A stretch of DNA of 64,000 bases. Origin: Candidatus Defluviicoccus seviourii. GTDB taxonomy: Bacteria > Pseudomonadota > Alphaproteobacteria > Rhodospirillales > Defluviicoccaceae. Of the stretch, positions 17,172-26,734 are shown one piece after another. Both the position numbers and the translations under genes were made by a program. The stretch is taken from the NCBI GenBank assembly GCA_900609035.2, contig UXAT02000023.1:1-64000 (forward strand), given 5' to 3'. Numbering within the stretch: position 1 is the first letter of the stretch; the number at the start of each line of letters is the position of its first letter. Under the pieces are notes generated by a model, which was not told the origin of the DNA, searched no databases, and saw only the letters and a list, made by a program, of their open reading frames with translations.

Positions 17172-18275
17172 ATGCTAAAGTTTCCAATCGACATCCGACA
17201 GGAAGATGTCGCACGCGAGCTTGCGGAGATTGAGCGCAAGATCACGAGTGGTATGAAGCAGCTGACCTCGATGAAAGACGAAGATGTCGATATCGGCAGC
17301 ACAGATAAAGACGTCATCTACGAACGGGAAATGTGGAAGCTCTACCACTACAAACCGCTCGTCGATAAGAAGGACCTTCACCCGGTCCCGATGCTGATCG
17401 TGCCGCCGCTGATCAATGGCTATGAAGTCGCCGACCTGCAGCCGGACCGTTCGCTCGTCCGCAACTTCCTCCGGGAAGGGATCGACGTCTACCTGATCAA
17501 TTGGGGCTACCCCAAGCGTTGCGACATGTACTTGGACTGGAGCGACTACGTCTGCGATTTCGTCGACGACGCAGTCGACCAGGTCCGTGCCCGCCACACC
17601 CTCGACAAGGTCAACCTGTTCGGGATCTGCCAGGGCGGCACGATGGCGACGTGCTATTCAGCGCTCAATAACGACAAGGTGCGGAACCTCGTTCTCACCG
17701 TCACGCCGATCGACTTCCAGCGCAACCTCGTACCTGGCAAACACCACGTCGGTCTGCTGTTCCAGATGGGCAAGACGGCAAACGTCGATCTCATGCGCGA
17801 CGCGTTCGGTCTCATTCCGGCGGATGTGCTGAACGTCTCGTTCCTGATGGCGGCGCCGTTCACGCTCATGTTCGGCAAGTATGCGGACACCGTTGACATC
17901 CTGGAGAATAGGGAAGCGACGCTGAACTTCCTCAGGATGGAGAAATGGCTGTTCGGCGGCCCCGGCGTCAGCGGTGCCGCGTACCAGACGCTGGTGAAGA
18001 ACCTTCTCCAGGGCAACGAGCTGGTGCAGGGCGAGTTCGCACTCGACGGCGAGAAGGTGAACTTGAAGAACCTCACCATGCCGATTTTGAACATCTACGC
18101 CGAGCGGGATCACTTGGTGCCGCCCGCTTGCACCACCGCGCTTGGCGAGCATGTCGGCAACAAGGACGCTTACGAAGAGCTCTGCATCAAGACCGGCCAC
18201 ATCGGCATCTACACCGGTGGCGCCTCGCAGAAGATCCTTGCCCCGCATGCATCCAAGTGGCTGAAGGCGCACTGA
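17172..18275 (+). CDS. phaC: Class III PHA synthase catalytic subunit PhaC
   Basis: This enzyme polymerises (R)-3-hydroxyacyl-CoA into PHA. The 367-residue length is typical of class III. The lipase-like box GICQGG carries Cys153, and the other triad members are Asp313 (YAERDHLVPP) and His343 (KTGHIGIYTGG). The conserved PPLINGYEVADL and INWGYPKRCDMYLDW segments are present. It pairs with phaE directly upstream; both sit between two terminators. Confidence 0.96.
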   Translation: MLKFPIDIRQEDVARELAEIERKITSGMKQLTSMKDEDVDIGSTDKDVIYEREMWKLYHYKPLVDKKDLHPVPMLIVPPLINGYEVADLQPDRSLVRNFLREGIDVYLINWGYPKRCDMYLDWSDYVCDFVDDAVDQVRARHTLDKVNLFGICQGGTMATCYSALNNDKVRNLVLTVTPIDFQRNLVPGKHHVGLLFQMGKTANVDLMRDAFGLIPADVLNVSFLMAAPFTLMFGKYADTVDILENREATLNFLRMEKWLFGGPGVSGAAYQTLVKNLLQGNELVQGEFALDGEKVNLKNLTMPILNIYAERDHLVPPACTTALGEHVGNKDAYEELCIKTGHIGIYTGGASQKILAPHASKWLKAH

Positions 18276-18310
18276 AGCCAAGCGGTCGCAACGAAAGCTA
18301 GACACGAAAA

Positions 18311-18344
18311 AGAGGGGCGCCTTCCGGTGCCCCTCTTCTTTTTG
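18311..18344 (+). terminator. Rho-independent terminator after phaC
   Basis: The stem AGAGGGGCGCC / GGTGCCCCTCT with a short TTCC loop is followed by a T-rich run (TCTTTTTG). It lies between the convergent phaC and SDR genes and, with the A run before it (ACGAAAAAG), could work in both directions. Confidence 0.92.
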
Positions 18345-18408
18345 TACGCTATCCTGCCGGCCCCGTCAGGCTGCTGCCTGGCCGCGGACAGCAGAGTGAG
18401 CGCTCAAC

Positions 18409-19167
18409 TCAGCCCTGCATGCGCAGCGCGCCATCGATACGGATGACCTCGCCGTTCAGATACGAATTGCCGACGATCGACATGATGAGTTTCGCGTACT
18501 CGGCGGGATCGCCCAGCCGCGATGGGAACGGTACGGCAGCGCCCAGCGACCGCTGCGTCTCTTCCGGCAGCCCTGCCATCATCGGTGTCTTGAAGATGCC
18601 AGGTGCAATGCAGAGCACCCGCACACCAGACGGCGCGAACTCGCGTGCCGCCGGCAGCGTCAATCCGACCACGCCCGCCTTCGACGACGCATAAGCGGCC
18701 TGGCCGACCTGGCCTTCAAACGCCGCGATCGAGGCGGTGTTAACGAACACGCCGCGCTCGCCGGTATCGAGCGGATCGAGCGCCAGCATGTCAGCAGCAG
18801 CAAGGCGCATGACGTTGAAAATGCCGACCAGGTTCACATTGACGACCTTGCTGTACATTTCCAGCGTGTGAGGCCCCTTGCGTCCGACGATTTTCGCCGG
18901 CGGGGCAATGCCGGCGCACTGCACGACTACGCGGGCAGCACCGTGCGCTGCCTTCGCCTTGCCGATCGCCGCTTCCGTCGACTCGCCGTTGGCAACATCG
19001 CAGACGCACGCAACCCCGCCTATATCCTTGGCAACCCGGCTTGCGGCTTCTTCCGCCATGTCGAATACGGCGACCTTCGCCCCCGCCGCTGCCAGCGCGC
19101 GGGCGGTCGCTTCACCGAGACCGGAACCGCCGCCGGTGACGATGGCTGCTTGACCTTTTACGTCCAT
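18409..19167 (-). CDS. SDR-family 3-hydroxyacyl-CoA dehydrogenase (type 2-like)
   Basis: This 252-residue short-chain dehydrogenase has the NAD-binding TGGGSGLG at residues 11-18, [21 protein letters not shown] with the catalytic Ser, Tyr and Lys, and PGIFKTPMM after it. The overall pattern ([36 protein letters not shown]) matches the HSD17B10-like 3-hydroxyacyl-CoA dehydrogenases of fatty-acid and isoleucine breakdown. It is convergent with phaC and lies upstream in no visible operon; the thiolase is 229 bp upstream on the same strand. It could supply or consume 3-hydroxyacyl-CoA. Confidence 0.88.
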   Translation of the reverse strand: MDVKGQAAIVTGGGSGLGEATARALAAAGAKVAVFDMAEEAASRVAKDIGGVACVCDVANGESTEAAIGKAKAAHGAARVVVQCAGIAPPAKIVGRKGPHTLEMYSKVVNVNLVGIFNVMRLAAADMLALDPLDTGERGVFVNTASIAAFEGQVGQAAYASSKAGVVGLTLPAAREFAPSGVRVLCIAPGIFKTPMMAGLPEETQRSLGAAVPFPSRLGDPAEYAKLIMSIVGNSYLNGEVIRIDGALRMQG

Positions 19168-19396
19168 TTTTTTCCCCTTTCAGAGCCTGAGCGGTGACGG
19201 ACCGGCACGCTCGCTTCTGCTACCCGCAGGATCCTGCCCAGCCGCTCGTAGTGTTTCGTTGATGGTTCTTGCTTCTTCATAGCCTGCGCCACCAACGGCC
19301 GGCGGTCTGTCGGGCGACGACCGCCGGCCGGGTGCCGATGCTGAGCGAAGAGGCCGACCGGCTGCTCTAAGGCGCCGGCCGGTAACTCTCACTGCC

Positions 19397-20589
19397 TCAG
19401 CAGAGTTCGATCGCCATCGCGGTCGCTTCGCCGCCGCCGATGCAGAGGCCGGCAACGCCCTTCTTCAGGCCATGCTTCTCCAGGGCGTGCATCAGAGTGA
19501 CGATGATCCGCGCGCCGGAAGCGCCGATCGGATGGCCGAGGGCGCACGCACCGCCATTGACGTTGACGATGTCATGGCCGATCTCGAGGTCACGCATCGC
19601 CGCCATGGTGACGACGGCAAACGCCTCGTTGATCTCCCACAGATCAACGTCCTTGACGGTCCAGCCGGCTTTCGCCAGCACCTTGCGGCAGGCGCCAATC
19701 GGTGCAGTGGTGAACAGGTTCGGCTCCTGGGAATGGGTCGCGTGACCATGGATGACGGCAAGCGGCGCGATGCCCCGCTTCTCGGCCGCGGACCGGCGCA
19801 TCAGCACCAAGGCTGCGGCTCCGTCGGAGATCGAGCTGGAGGTTGCGGCGGTCACCGTGCCGTTCTTGCGGAATGCAGGGCGCAGAGTCGGGATCTTCTC
19901 GACGTTCACCTGAAACGGAGCCTGATCCGTCTCGACGAGCCGGTCGCCCTTGCGCTCCTTGATCAAGACCGGAGCGATCTCCTTCTTGAAGAGGCCTTCC
20001 TTCGAAGACCGCTGCGCCCGCGTGACAGACTCGGCCGCAAACTTGTCCTGGGACTCGCGCGTGAATTGGTACATCTCCGCGCAGTCCTCGGCGAAGGTGC
20101 CCATGGCCCGGCCTTCCTCGTAGGCATCCTCGAGGCCGTCGTAGAACATGTGATCCTTCAGCTGATCGCCATGGCCGATGCGGTATCCGGTGCGCGCCTT
20201 GAGCACCAGGTACGGCGGGTTGGACATGCTCTCCATGCCGCCGGCAACGACGACATCATGGGAACCCACCAGGATGTTGTCGTGACCAAACATCGCCGCC
20301 TTCATCGCCGAGCCGCACATCTTGGTCAGCGTCGTCGCGCCGACATGCCAAGGCACGCCACCGAAATGAGCCGCCTGGCGGGCGGGCGCCTGTTTCAGGC
20401 CGGCCATCAGACAGCAGCCCATGATCACTTCGCCGACATCATCGGGCGAAACCTTCGAGCGCTCGAGCGCCGCCTTGATTGCCGCGCCGCCCAAGTGGGT
20501 CGCTGCCATATCCTTGAAATCGCCAAGCATTCCGCCCATCGGTGTCCGGGCGGCGCCGACAATCACAACGGGGTCCGACTGCTGCGCCA
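19397..20589 (-). CDS. Acetyl-CoA C-acyltransferase (thiolase)
   Basis: This thiolase condenses or cleaves acyl-CoA, and in this setting plausibly provides acetoacetyl-CoA for PHA. Starting at MAQQSDPVVIVGAARTPMGG the protein has 397 residues. The acyl-enzyme Cys is Cys92 in TLTKMCGSAMKA. The C-terminal GGACALGHPIGASGARI and CIGGGEATAMAIE segments carry the catalytic His and Cys. Two ATG codons stand together (20592 and 20589) behind GAGGAGAG; spacing favours the second. Longer upstream frames lack support. Whether it is a biosynthetic PhaA or a degradative thiolase cannot be told. Confidence 0.92.
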
Positions 20590-20861
20590 TCATTCTCTCC
20601 TCTGTACCCTCTGTTAAATTTGTTGCGGCTGGGCGGCAGGCTTCGGTCGAAGCCCGACCGTGAAGTCCGATAACGACTGCCGAACCCCGCCCTTTCCGCG
20701 CACCGACTCTGCCCTTGCGTCCGAAGCGTGCCACGTGCGCGTTATCGGCCGCCAAACGACGCGGTATGTTAACACCTGCGCCGTTTCCTGCAAGCTGTCA
20801 AAGGCGAACCGATCGCAACTCTTTAGCCGGGGCCGAACGCAGGCGGAACCGCGCAGGCGGG

Positions 20862-21833
20862 CTATGCCTTTGTGAGCAGCGCCGCAATGTCGCGCTGGCC
20901 GAGCTCGAAATAGCGCTTTTGTGCCGTCGCGTCCTTGAACGAGATCGTCATGCTTTCGAGGTTCGCCGGTCGCAAGACATGGATTGGCTTCCGATAGTAT
21001 GTTCGCCTTTCGATCTCGACCGAGTCCTTCCCCATCGCTGCCAGCATTTGATTGATCAGGGCGGCCTGCGAGAAAATGCGGCGGTTCGGCAACGTGAGCT
21101 GGAGGTCGCTTACGAGCAGATACATGTCGATGCTGTTGAGTGGCAGCGCGAACGGGAAGGCTTTGTAAAGCTTGTCAATAGCTCCGTGATAATCATAATC
21201 GGTAAAGTCAGCGACGATGATTTCATCCACCTCAGGATCGGCAAACACCGTGCCCATCGGCGTATTATCGAGGTAGCCGCCCTCGATGTAGTATTCGCCT
21301 TCGATCGTCACCGCCTTGAAGTACGGTATTGTCGTGATCCCGGCAAGGAACGCATCCATGAACGAACTAATTGTCGAGTCATCGATCGTCGCCAGGATTT
21401 CGTTCACGGCAAAGATGTGAGGCTCACGCCGGGTGAGATTGGTGGCCAGGATATCCCAGCGCACGCCCTTAAGGTGCGTGGCAAGCAGATGGCGCCGTGC
21501 CTCCTCGTCAAGCAGGAGCGACTTGCGGCAGCTGTCCTTGCTGACCGTAAACAGATGCGAGCCGCTGGGGATCAGCGGCGGCCGCAATCCGAGGAAATTC
21601 GAGAAGACTTGAAAGATATCCTTGACGCTCAAGCGCATCGTCCGCGTCAATACAGGTGGCAGGTCCTCTTTCTGCCAATCCCAGATCAGATAATCGAGAA
21701 CGATGTTGTTGCCTGAGCTGGTCGACGCGACATGGACGACGTCGATCCCCTGCTTCTTGAGCCAGACCAGCGCACCGCCGGTGTAGAAGCTGCGGTAGCC
21801 GCCGCCCGAGGCAACAAAACCATACTTCGTCAT
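20862..21833 (-). CDS. Patatin-like phospholipase family protein
   Basis: This 323-residue acyl hydrolase has the patatin oxyanion loop SGGGYRS (residues 9-15). The expected nucleophile elbow appears as S-T-S-S-G with Ser39, where the first Gly of GxSxG is replaced by Ser. The dyad Asp is in EGGYLDNTPMG. It follows patatin topology but is unlike typical long patatins. It sits among PHA and acyl-CoA genes, so lipid or polymer turnover is possible. No signal peptide is seen, so it is probably cytosolic. Confidence 0.82.
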   Translation of the reverse strand: MTKYGFVASGGGYRSFYTGGALVWLKKQGIDVVHVASTSSGNNIVLDYLIWDWQKEDLPPVLTRTMRLSVKDIFQVFSNFLGLRPPLIPSGSHLFTVSKDSCRKSLLLDEEARRHLLATHLKGVRWDILATNLTRREPHIFAVNEILATIDDSTISSFMDAFLAGITTIPYFKAVTIEGEYYIEGGYLDNTPMGTVFADPEVDEIIVADFTDYDYHGAIDKLYKAFPFALPLNSIDMYLLVSDLQLTLPNRRIFSQAALINQMLAAMGKDSVEIERRTYYRKPIHVLRPANLESMTISFKDATAQKRYFELGQRDIAALLTKA

Positions 21834-22264
21834 GCCTGCGCCCTCCTTATTGATCCGGCCTCTGCCGCCAGTGTGCGCCCCCCGGCCCGGGAGCGAAACC
21901 CGAAACAGGATCGGCGATGCGGAAACTCACGGCTTCGGAGGCAACGCCCTCTTCCCTCGCTGGCCGTTCTTTGTGAGAATGCGCCTCTTCAGAAAGAGAA
22001 CCGCCAAGACGGCGCAAGGGAGAGCGTTGACCAGCCGACCAGCGCGCGAGCCGACCACCTCCCCTCCGTGGGGAGTTGAACGAGGGCCGTGAGCGCATAC
22101 CGTGTGCAAGGAGCGGTGGACCACGGGACAGCCTGGTCGAGCGAAGGCCTGACCGGACGGAGGCCCGTGCGCCACCTGAAGTCAGCGAGATCGCGGCTCC
22201 GATCCCCTGCGTCATGGCGCCACTTCAAGACAATGATGATCCGGATGGAAAAAGGGAGAAAACG
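21834..22264. other. Divergent promoter region between patatin and acyl-CoA synthetase genes
   Basis: This 431-bp stretch separates two divergently transcribed genes and should hold both promoters. I see only a short CTCCCC/GGGGAG hairpin at about 22061-22076 and no convincing gene. An in-frame ATG at 22214 could extend the synthetase by 17 residues, but it lacks a ribosome site. Confidence 0.4.
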
Positions 22265-23956
22265 TTGACACCGAGGGAAAAGTTCTTGGCAGCGAGAGAC
22301 TTCCTCGTTGCCCACCGCAATGATTACGAGACGGCCTACAACGGCTTCCGCTGGCCCGACCTCGATCACTTCAACTGGGCGCTCGATCACTTTGATCCGA
22401 TGGCCGCCAACAACAGCCGCGTCGCGTTGTGGGTCGTGAACGAGGACGGCGGCGAGGTGAAGGTCAGCTTCCAGGAGATGGCCGAGCGCTCGAACCGGGT
22501 GGCTAATTTCCTCCGTGCGCACGGCGTCAAGCGCGGCGACCGGATGCTGCTGATGCTCGGCAATGTCGTGCCGCTGTGGGAATTGACGCTGGCGGCGATC
22601 AAGCTTGGCGCCGTCATCATTCCGGCGACGACGCTCCTGGCGCGCATCGACCTGATCGACCGCTTCGAGCGCGGCAATGTCCGCCACGTCGTCGTCGGTG
22701 CCCAGGATGCTGCCAAGTTCGCCGATATCCCTGGCGACTACACGCGCATCTCGGTCGGCGGCGCGGTCGAGGGTTGGCTCGATTTTGCCGATACCGCGAA
22801 CCACCCGTCCGCCTTCACGGCCGACGGCCCGACCAAGGCGACCGATCCCCTCTTGCTGTACTTTACGTCCGGCACCACCTCGAAACCGAAGCTGGTCGAG
22901 CACAGCCAACAGAGCTACCCGGTCGGTCACCTCGCGACCATGTACTGGATCGGTCTGCGCGAGGGCGACATCCACCTCAACATCAGTTCACCCGGCTGGG
23001 CCAAGCACGCCTGGAGCTGCGTCTTTGCGCCTTGGAACGCCGGCGCCACCGTCTTCATTTACAATTTCACCCGCTTCAATGCCAAGGCGATGCTGGAGAC
23101 GCTGGCCCGCTGTGCCGTCACTACGCTGTGCGCACCACCGACCGTATGGCGGATGCTGATCCAGGAGGATCTGAGCATGTATCCGGTCAAGCTGCGCGAA
23201 GTAATCGGCGCCGGCGAGCCGCTCAATCCCGAGATCCTTGAACAGGTGCAGAAGGGGTGGCACCTCACCTTGAGGGACGGCTACGGCCAGACCGAGACAA
23301 CGGCGCAGATCGGAAATTCGCCGGGCCAAGAGCTGAAGCCCGGTTCGATGGGCCGACCGATGCCGGGCTATACCATCGCCCTGCTCGATCCCGACGGCCA
23401 TCCGGCGGAAGAGGGCGAGATCAGCATCAAGCTCGATCCGCGCCCGGTGGGCCTGATGGTTGGGTACAAGGACGACCCGGAAAAGACTCGCGAGGTCACG
23501 GCCGGCGGCTGGTACCGCACCGGCGACGTCGCCATGCGCGATGCCGACGGCTACATCACCTACGTCGGCCGCGCCGATGATGTGTTCAAGGCGTCCGACT
23601 ACCGGATCAGTCCGTTCGAACTCGAAAGCGTGCTGATCGAGCACGAGGCAGTCGCCGAGGCTGCCGTCGTGCCGAGCCCGGATCCGGTGCGTTTGGCGGT
23701 GCCGAAGGCGGTCATTACGCTTGTGCAAGGCCATAAGCCAAGTCCCGAACTCGCGGAAGATATTCTGCGCTTCACCCGCGAGCGTTTAGCACCCTACAAA
23801 CGGATCCGCCGCCTGGAGTTCGCCGAACTGCCGAAGACGATTTCCGGCAAGATCCGTCGCGTCGAGCTGCGCAAGACCGAGAATACCCGCCAAAAGGTGG
23901 GCGAACGCGGCCCGCTTGAGTTCTGGGAGGACGACTTCCCGGCGCTCAGGCACTGA
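22265..23956 (+). CDS. Medium-chain acyl-CoA synthetase-like AMP-binding protein
   Basis: This acyl-CoA synthetase activates carboxylic acids via an acyl-adenylate. It has the AMP-binding P-loop LLYFTSGTTSKPK, the DGYGQTETT motif, GGWYRTGDVAMRD and the hinge GRADDVFKASDYRISPFELE, and it ends with the catalytic Lys motif PKTISGKIRR. From TTG 22265, with GGGAG seven bases upstream, the protein begins MTPREKFLAARDFLVAHR and has 563 residues, matching relatives. It lies near PHA and thiolase genes, so it may activate fatty or other acids for the same pool. Confidence 0.88.
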   Translation: MTPREKFLAARDFLVAHRNDYETAYNGFRWPDLDHFNWALDHFDPMAANNSRVALWVVNEDGGEVKVSFQEMAERSNRVANFLRAHGVKRGDRMLLMLGNVVPLWELTLAAIKLGAVIIPATTLLARIDLIDRFERGNVRHVVVGAQDAAKFADIPGDYTRISVGGAVEGWLDFADTANHPSAFTADGPTKATDPLLLYFTSGTTSKPKLVEHSQQSYPVGHLATMYWIGLREGDIHLNISSPGWAKHAWSCVFAPWNAGATVFIYNFTRFNAKAMLETLARCAVTTLCAPPTVWRMLIQEDLSMYPVKLREVIGAGEPLNPEILEQVQKGWHLTLRDGYGQTETTAQIGNSPGQELKPGSMGRPMPGYTIALLDPDGHPAEEGEISIKLDPRPVGLMVGYKDDPEKTREVTAGGWYRTGDVAMRDADGYITYVGRADDVFKASDYRISPFELESVLIEHEAVAEAAVVPSPDPVRLAVPKAVITLVQGHKPSPELAEDILRFTRERLAPYKRIRRLEFAELPKTISGKIRRVELRKTENTRQKVGERGPLEFWEDDFPALRH

Positions 23957-23979
23957 TCCTGGCCGGCACTGATCCTGAA

Positions 23980-24010
23980 AGGGCGGCGTCTTCCCTGAAG
24001 GCGCCGCCCT
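23980..24010 (+). terminator. Hairpin between convergent genes (possible terminator)
   Basis: AGGGCGGCG at 23980-23988 pairs with CGCCGCCCT at 24002-24010 around a 13-base loop. There is no clear T run, so intrinsic termination is uncertain, but the position between convergent genes fits. Confidence 0.45.
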
Positions 24011-24051
24011 GCACTACCTGTAGGTTCGGCCGACTCTGGTTCCGTCGCCGC

Positions 24052-24696
24052 TTAAGTGCGGGCCTTGGGCAGGAACGGATCGGGCTCCAGATCGGCAAAC
24101 GGGTCGTGCGCCGGCGTTGTGCTCGCTGGCAGGGCGTGTACGTGCACGTCGCCGGCCTGATGCTTATTGAGTACCTCGCAGGCGCGCGCTTCGTGGACGG
24201 CATCGCGCGTCCGCACCCACAAGAGGACTCCCCCCTTAGCCAATTGGCTCTCGAGGCTTGCCGCGCGCTCGCGCCCCAGCATCCGCGCGATCAGCGAACC
24301 GACGCCGGCACCACCAGCTCCGGCGGCAATGGCGCCAATGATGGCCGCGGCGAGCGTTCCACCGGAGGCGACAATGGTGCCGACTGCGGCGAGTGCGCCG
24401 ACGTAGCCCAGGCCAGAGATGGTGAAGGTCTTTGCCTCGGTCAGCGAGTCAGGGTTGACGAAGGCCGCCCGCGGCACGGTCGGGTCGTCCTCCAGCTCAC
24501 TGACCTTCTTGTAAATGTGGCCAAGCTTCTGCTCGACCGTCTTCTCGCCGGCGAGCAGGCTGATCTCCGAGCGGTCGAAGCCATGCGCCAGCAGATCATC
24601 AACGGCCGCCTGCAGGTTCTGCCAATGGTGAAACACGCCTACGGCCTCGCGCACCATCACAGTTCCGGCCGCTGCACGATCAACGTCCTCGCTCAT
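24052..24696 (-). CDS. Stress-protein (YflT/GSP17M-like) domain protein with hydrophobic Gly/Ala core
   Basis: This 214-residue protein starts with a ferredoxin-fold-like domain (REAVGVFHHWQNLQAAVDDL, GFDRSEISLLA) that resembles the general stress protein 17M family. The middle (about 95-145) is a Gly/Ala-rich hydrophobic region (GYVGALAAVGTIVASGGTLA and on to GAGVGSLIARMLG), likely a membrane or glycine-zipper segment. A second domain with GGVLLWVRTRDAVHEARACE closes the protein. Its function is unknown, but such proteins are often stress-induced envelope proteins. Confidence 0.65.
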   Translation of the reverse strand: MSEDVDRAAAGTVMVREAVGVFHHWQNLQAAVDDLLAHGFDRSEISLLAGEKTVEQKLGHIYKKVSELEDDPTVPRAAFVNPDSLTEAKTFTISGLGYVGALAAVGTIVASGGTLAAAIIGAIAAGAGGAGVGSLIARMLGRERAASLESQLAKGGVLLWVRTRDAVHEARACEVLNKHQAGDVHVHALPASTTPAHDPFADLEPDPFLPKART

Positions 24697-24895
24697 CGGT
24701 CCCTCCTCCTCTCCTTGATGCCGCCCACTTCTTGATCCACCCGCGGGGAGCCTTGGTTCGGCACCCCGCTTTTCGCTTATCGCGTTCTCGGATCATGACC
24801 GAGTGCAACCGCAATTTCCAGCGCCTTCAGCACCCGCGCACCCCCCTCCGACACACTCTTCGGGGCGTCAGCGCGGCTGGCGTTTTCCGCTCCAT

Positions 24896-25345
24896 TCAGG
24901 TGTCGAACCGCGGTGGCAGCAGCCCCTCTCCGCCGGCATCGCGCACCCCAACAAGGAAGCGGCCGAACGCCCGGTCGGCATAGCGAATGTGCTCGACCAG
25001 CCAATGGCGCAAGTGCGCGAGCGTCTCGGCCGTCAGATCCTCGGCGCCGGCTTCGCAGGCGTCCCGCAATGCATCGATCCGTTCAACCGTCTCCTCATGC
25101 TGCGCCACATGCGCAGCAAAGCGCTCATAGCCGTAAAGACGCATGAGCGCTTCTTCGGAGGCGAAGTGCATCTTGGTAAAATCGACGAGCTGGTCGAGGG
25201 TGGCGGCGAGCGTCTCTTGATCGGCCCCAGCGCCGAGTTGGGTGGCGAAGCGGTCGAGCAGATCCAGCTGGAGCGTGTGCTCCCGATCGATCTCCGCCGC
25301 GCCGATCGCGAGACCGGCCTCGCTCTTCGGTTCAGGTGTCGTCAA
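24896..25345 (-). CDS. Bacteriohemerythrin
   Basis: This 149-residue di-iron oxygen-binding protein has the ligand pattern IDREH, then HFASEEALM (H and E), HVAQHEE and HIRYADRAF, in the order expected for a hemerythrin. TTG at 25345 is preceded by AGGGAGGT at good distance and gives MTTPEPKSEAG; a longer frame to 25579 has no support. It may store or sense O2 under fluctuating oxygen, which is inference. Confidence 0.87.
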   Translation of the reverse strand: MTTPEPKSEAGLAIGAAEIDREHTLQLDLLDRFATQLGAGADQETLAATLDQLVDFTKMHFASEEALMRLYGYERFAAHVAQHEETVERIDALRDACEAGAEDLTAETLAHLRHWLVEHIRYADRAFGRFLVGVRDAGGEGLLPPRFDT

Positions 25346-25505
25346 CCGGGACCTCCCTGTTCGCGTTTGCCGCCGCTCGTAGCGCCATAGGGCACGGTGA
25401 AACTGTGGCAGAAGGTGCGGCCGCCTGCAACAGGGGCTCCGCTGCGGGCAATGGTTGCAAGGCCGCCCGGACCGCGCTAGAAACGAGGAAGCGCAGGAAC
25501 ACAAG

Positions 25506-25982
25506 ATGAACGTAGCAGGACGGCCGACTTGTGCCGCGGCCCATCTGGTCGACCGCGGCCCGCAGCGCGGGGCTACCAAGCTCCTGATTGAACTGGGCTA
25601 TCGGGTTCTGCGCGAATTTCCGCTCGCCAACGGCCGGCGCGCTGACGTGATCGGCATCAATGACCGGGCCGCGTTCGTTATCGCCGAGGTGAAGTCCTCG
25701 CTCGCGGATTTTCGGTCCGACGGCAAGTGGCCCGCTTATGTCGGCTATTGCGATCACTTTTATTTCGCCGTCGGCCCCGGCTTTCCGGTCGACGTTCTGC
25801 CGGCCGAGGTGGGGATCATCGTCGCCGATGGCTATGCCGGAACAGTGCTGCGCCCGGCACCGCTCCGAGCGTTGGCGGCAGCACGGCGCAAGGCATTGCT
25901 GGTGCGTTTCGCGCGGACGGCGTCATCGCGCCTCGTTGCCGTCACCGATGAAGCACTCTTGGCAGCGGAGCCAGCACCTTGA
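25506..25982 (+). CDS. mmcB: MmcB-family DNA repair protein
   Basis: This 158-residue protein belongs to the alphaproteobacterial MmcB family, which has a PD-(D/E)xK nuclease-like fold. Visible features are LIELGYRVLREFPLANGRRA, ADVIGI, and the core FVIAEVKSSLADFRSD, with E and K in the EVK motif typical of such nucleases, then DHFYFAV. ATG 25506 follows AGGA; an upstream ATG at 25455 has no ribosome site. It is linked in relatives to mitomycin C damage repair. Confidence 0.85.
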   Translation: MNVAGRPTCAAAHLVDRGPQRGATKLLIELGYRVLREFPLANGRRADVIGINDRAAFVIAEVKSSLADFRSDGKWPAYVGYCDHFYFAVGPGFPVDVLPAEVGIIVADGYAGTVLRPAPLRALAAARRKALLVRFARTASSRLVAVTDEALLAAEPAP

Positions 25983-26006
25983 GGGCCCGCACCAACCACA
26001 ACCGCA

Positions 26007-26732
26007 TCAGCCATAGCGGTGAAGCTCGGAGCCATTCTCGCGCAACCACGAACGCGCGGTGTCTGGATCGGCGATCAGGCTGGCAACGAGGCGGTGAAAG
26101 CGCTCGCCGTGGTTGCGCTCGCGCAGATGAGCGACTTCGTGCGCGGCGACATAGTCCAGCACCGTCCATGGTGCCATCACCAGCCGCCAGGAGAAGGCAA
26201 GGTTGCCTGAAGGCCCGCACGACCCCCAGCGTGTGACGCCGTCGCGGATGCTGATCCGCCCGTAGCCAAGGCTGAGGCTCCGCGCATGGCAAGCCACCTG
26301 GGCACTCAAGTGGCGCCGCGCCTCGCAACGGAAGAACAGCGCGATCCGCCGCGGCAGGTCGGCGACCGGGCCGCCGATCTCGATCACGCCGGCTGCGAGG
26401 CGGACGTCGGGCGGACCGTCCGGACGATGGCCGATCCGGTGAGGTTCGCCCAGGAACGGCACATGGACAGCATCGGCAAACGGCACCCGCGCCGGCCGCG
26501 CCGATAGCTGGCGCTTCACCCATTCGTGGTGACGATCGGCGGTCTCCAACGCCGCCTGGACGCCGAGGGCCGGCGGCAGGGTGACGATGATACGCCGATC
26601 ATGCACGGCAAGGCGCAGCCGGATGCGGCGCGCGCGCGGATGCCAGCGCACCGTCAGCGGCAGCGGTGCGCCATCGCGCTGCCAGACGATGGTCCGTTCT
26701 CGCACGCCGCCCCGTCCCTCGCCGGCCGGCAT
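26007..26732 (-). CDS. YgjP-like (DUF45) zinc metallopeptidase family protein
   Basis: This 241-residue protein has the SprT/YgjP-type zinc motif YVAAHEVAHLRERNHGERF (HExxH near residue 195, third His in NHGERF). Upstream are RWGSCGPSGNLAFSWRLVMAP and LGYGRISIRDGVTRW, hallmarks of the family, and an N-terminal strand-rich region with RRIRLRLAVHDRRIIV. The biological substrate is unknown. Its stop lies close to the convergent mmcB stop (24 bp apart). Confidence 0.85.
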   Translation of the reverse strand: MPAGEGRGGVRERTIVWQRDGAPLPLTVRWHPRARRIRLRLAVHDRRIIVTLPPALGVQAALETADRHHEWVKRQLSARPARVPFADAVHVPFLGEPHRIGHRPDGPPDVRLAAGVIEIGGPVADLPRRIALFFRCEARRHLSAQVACHARSLSLGYGRISIRDGVTRWGSCGPSGNLAFSWRLVMAPWTVLDYVAAHEVAHLRERNHGERFHRLVASLIADPDTARSWLRENGSELHRYG

Positions 26733-26734
26733 CG

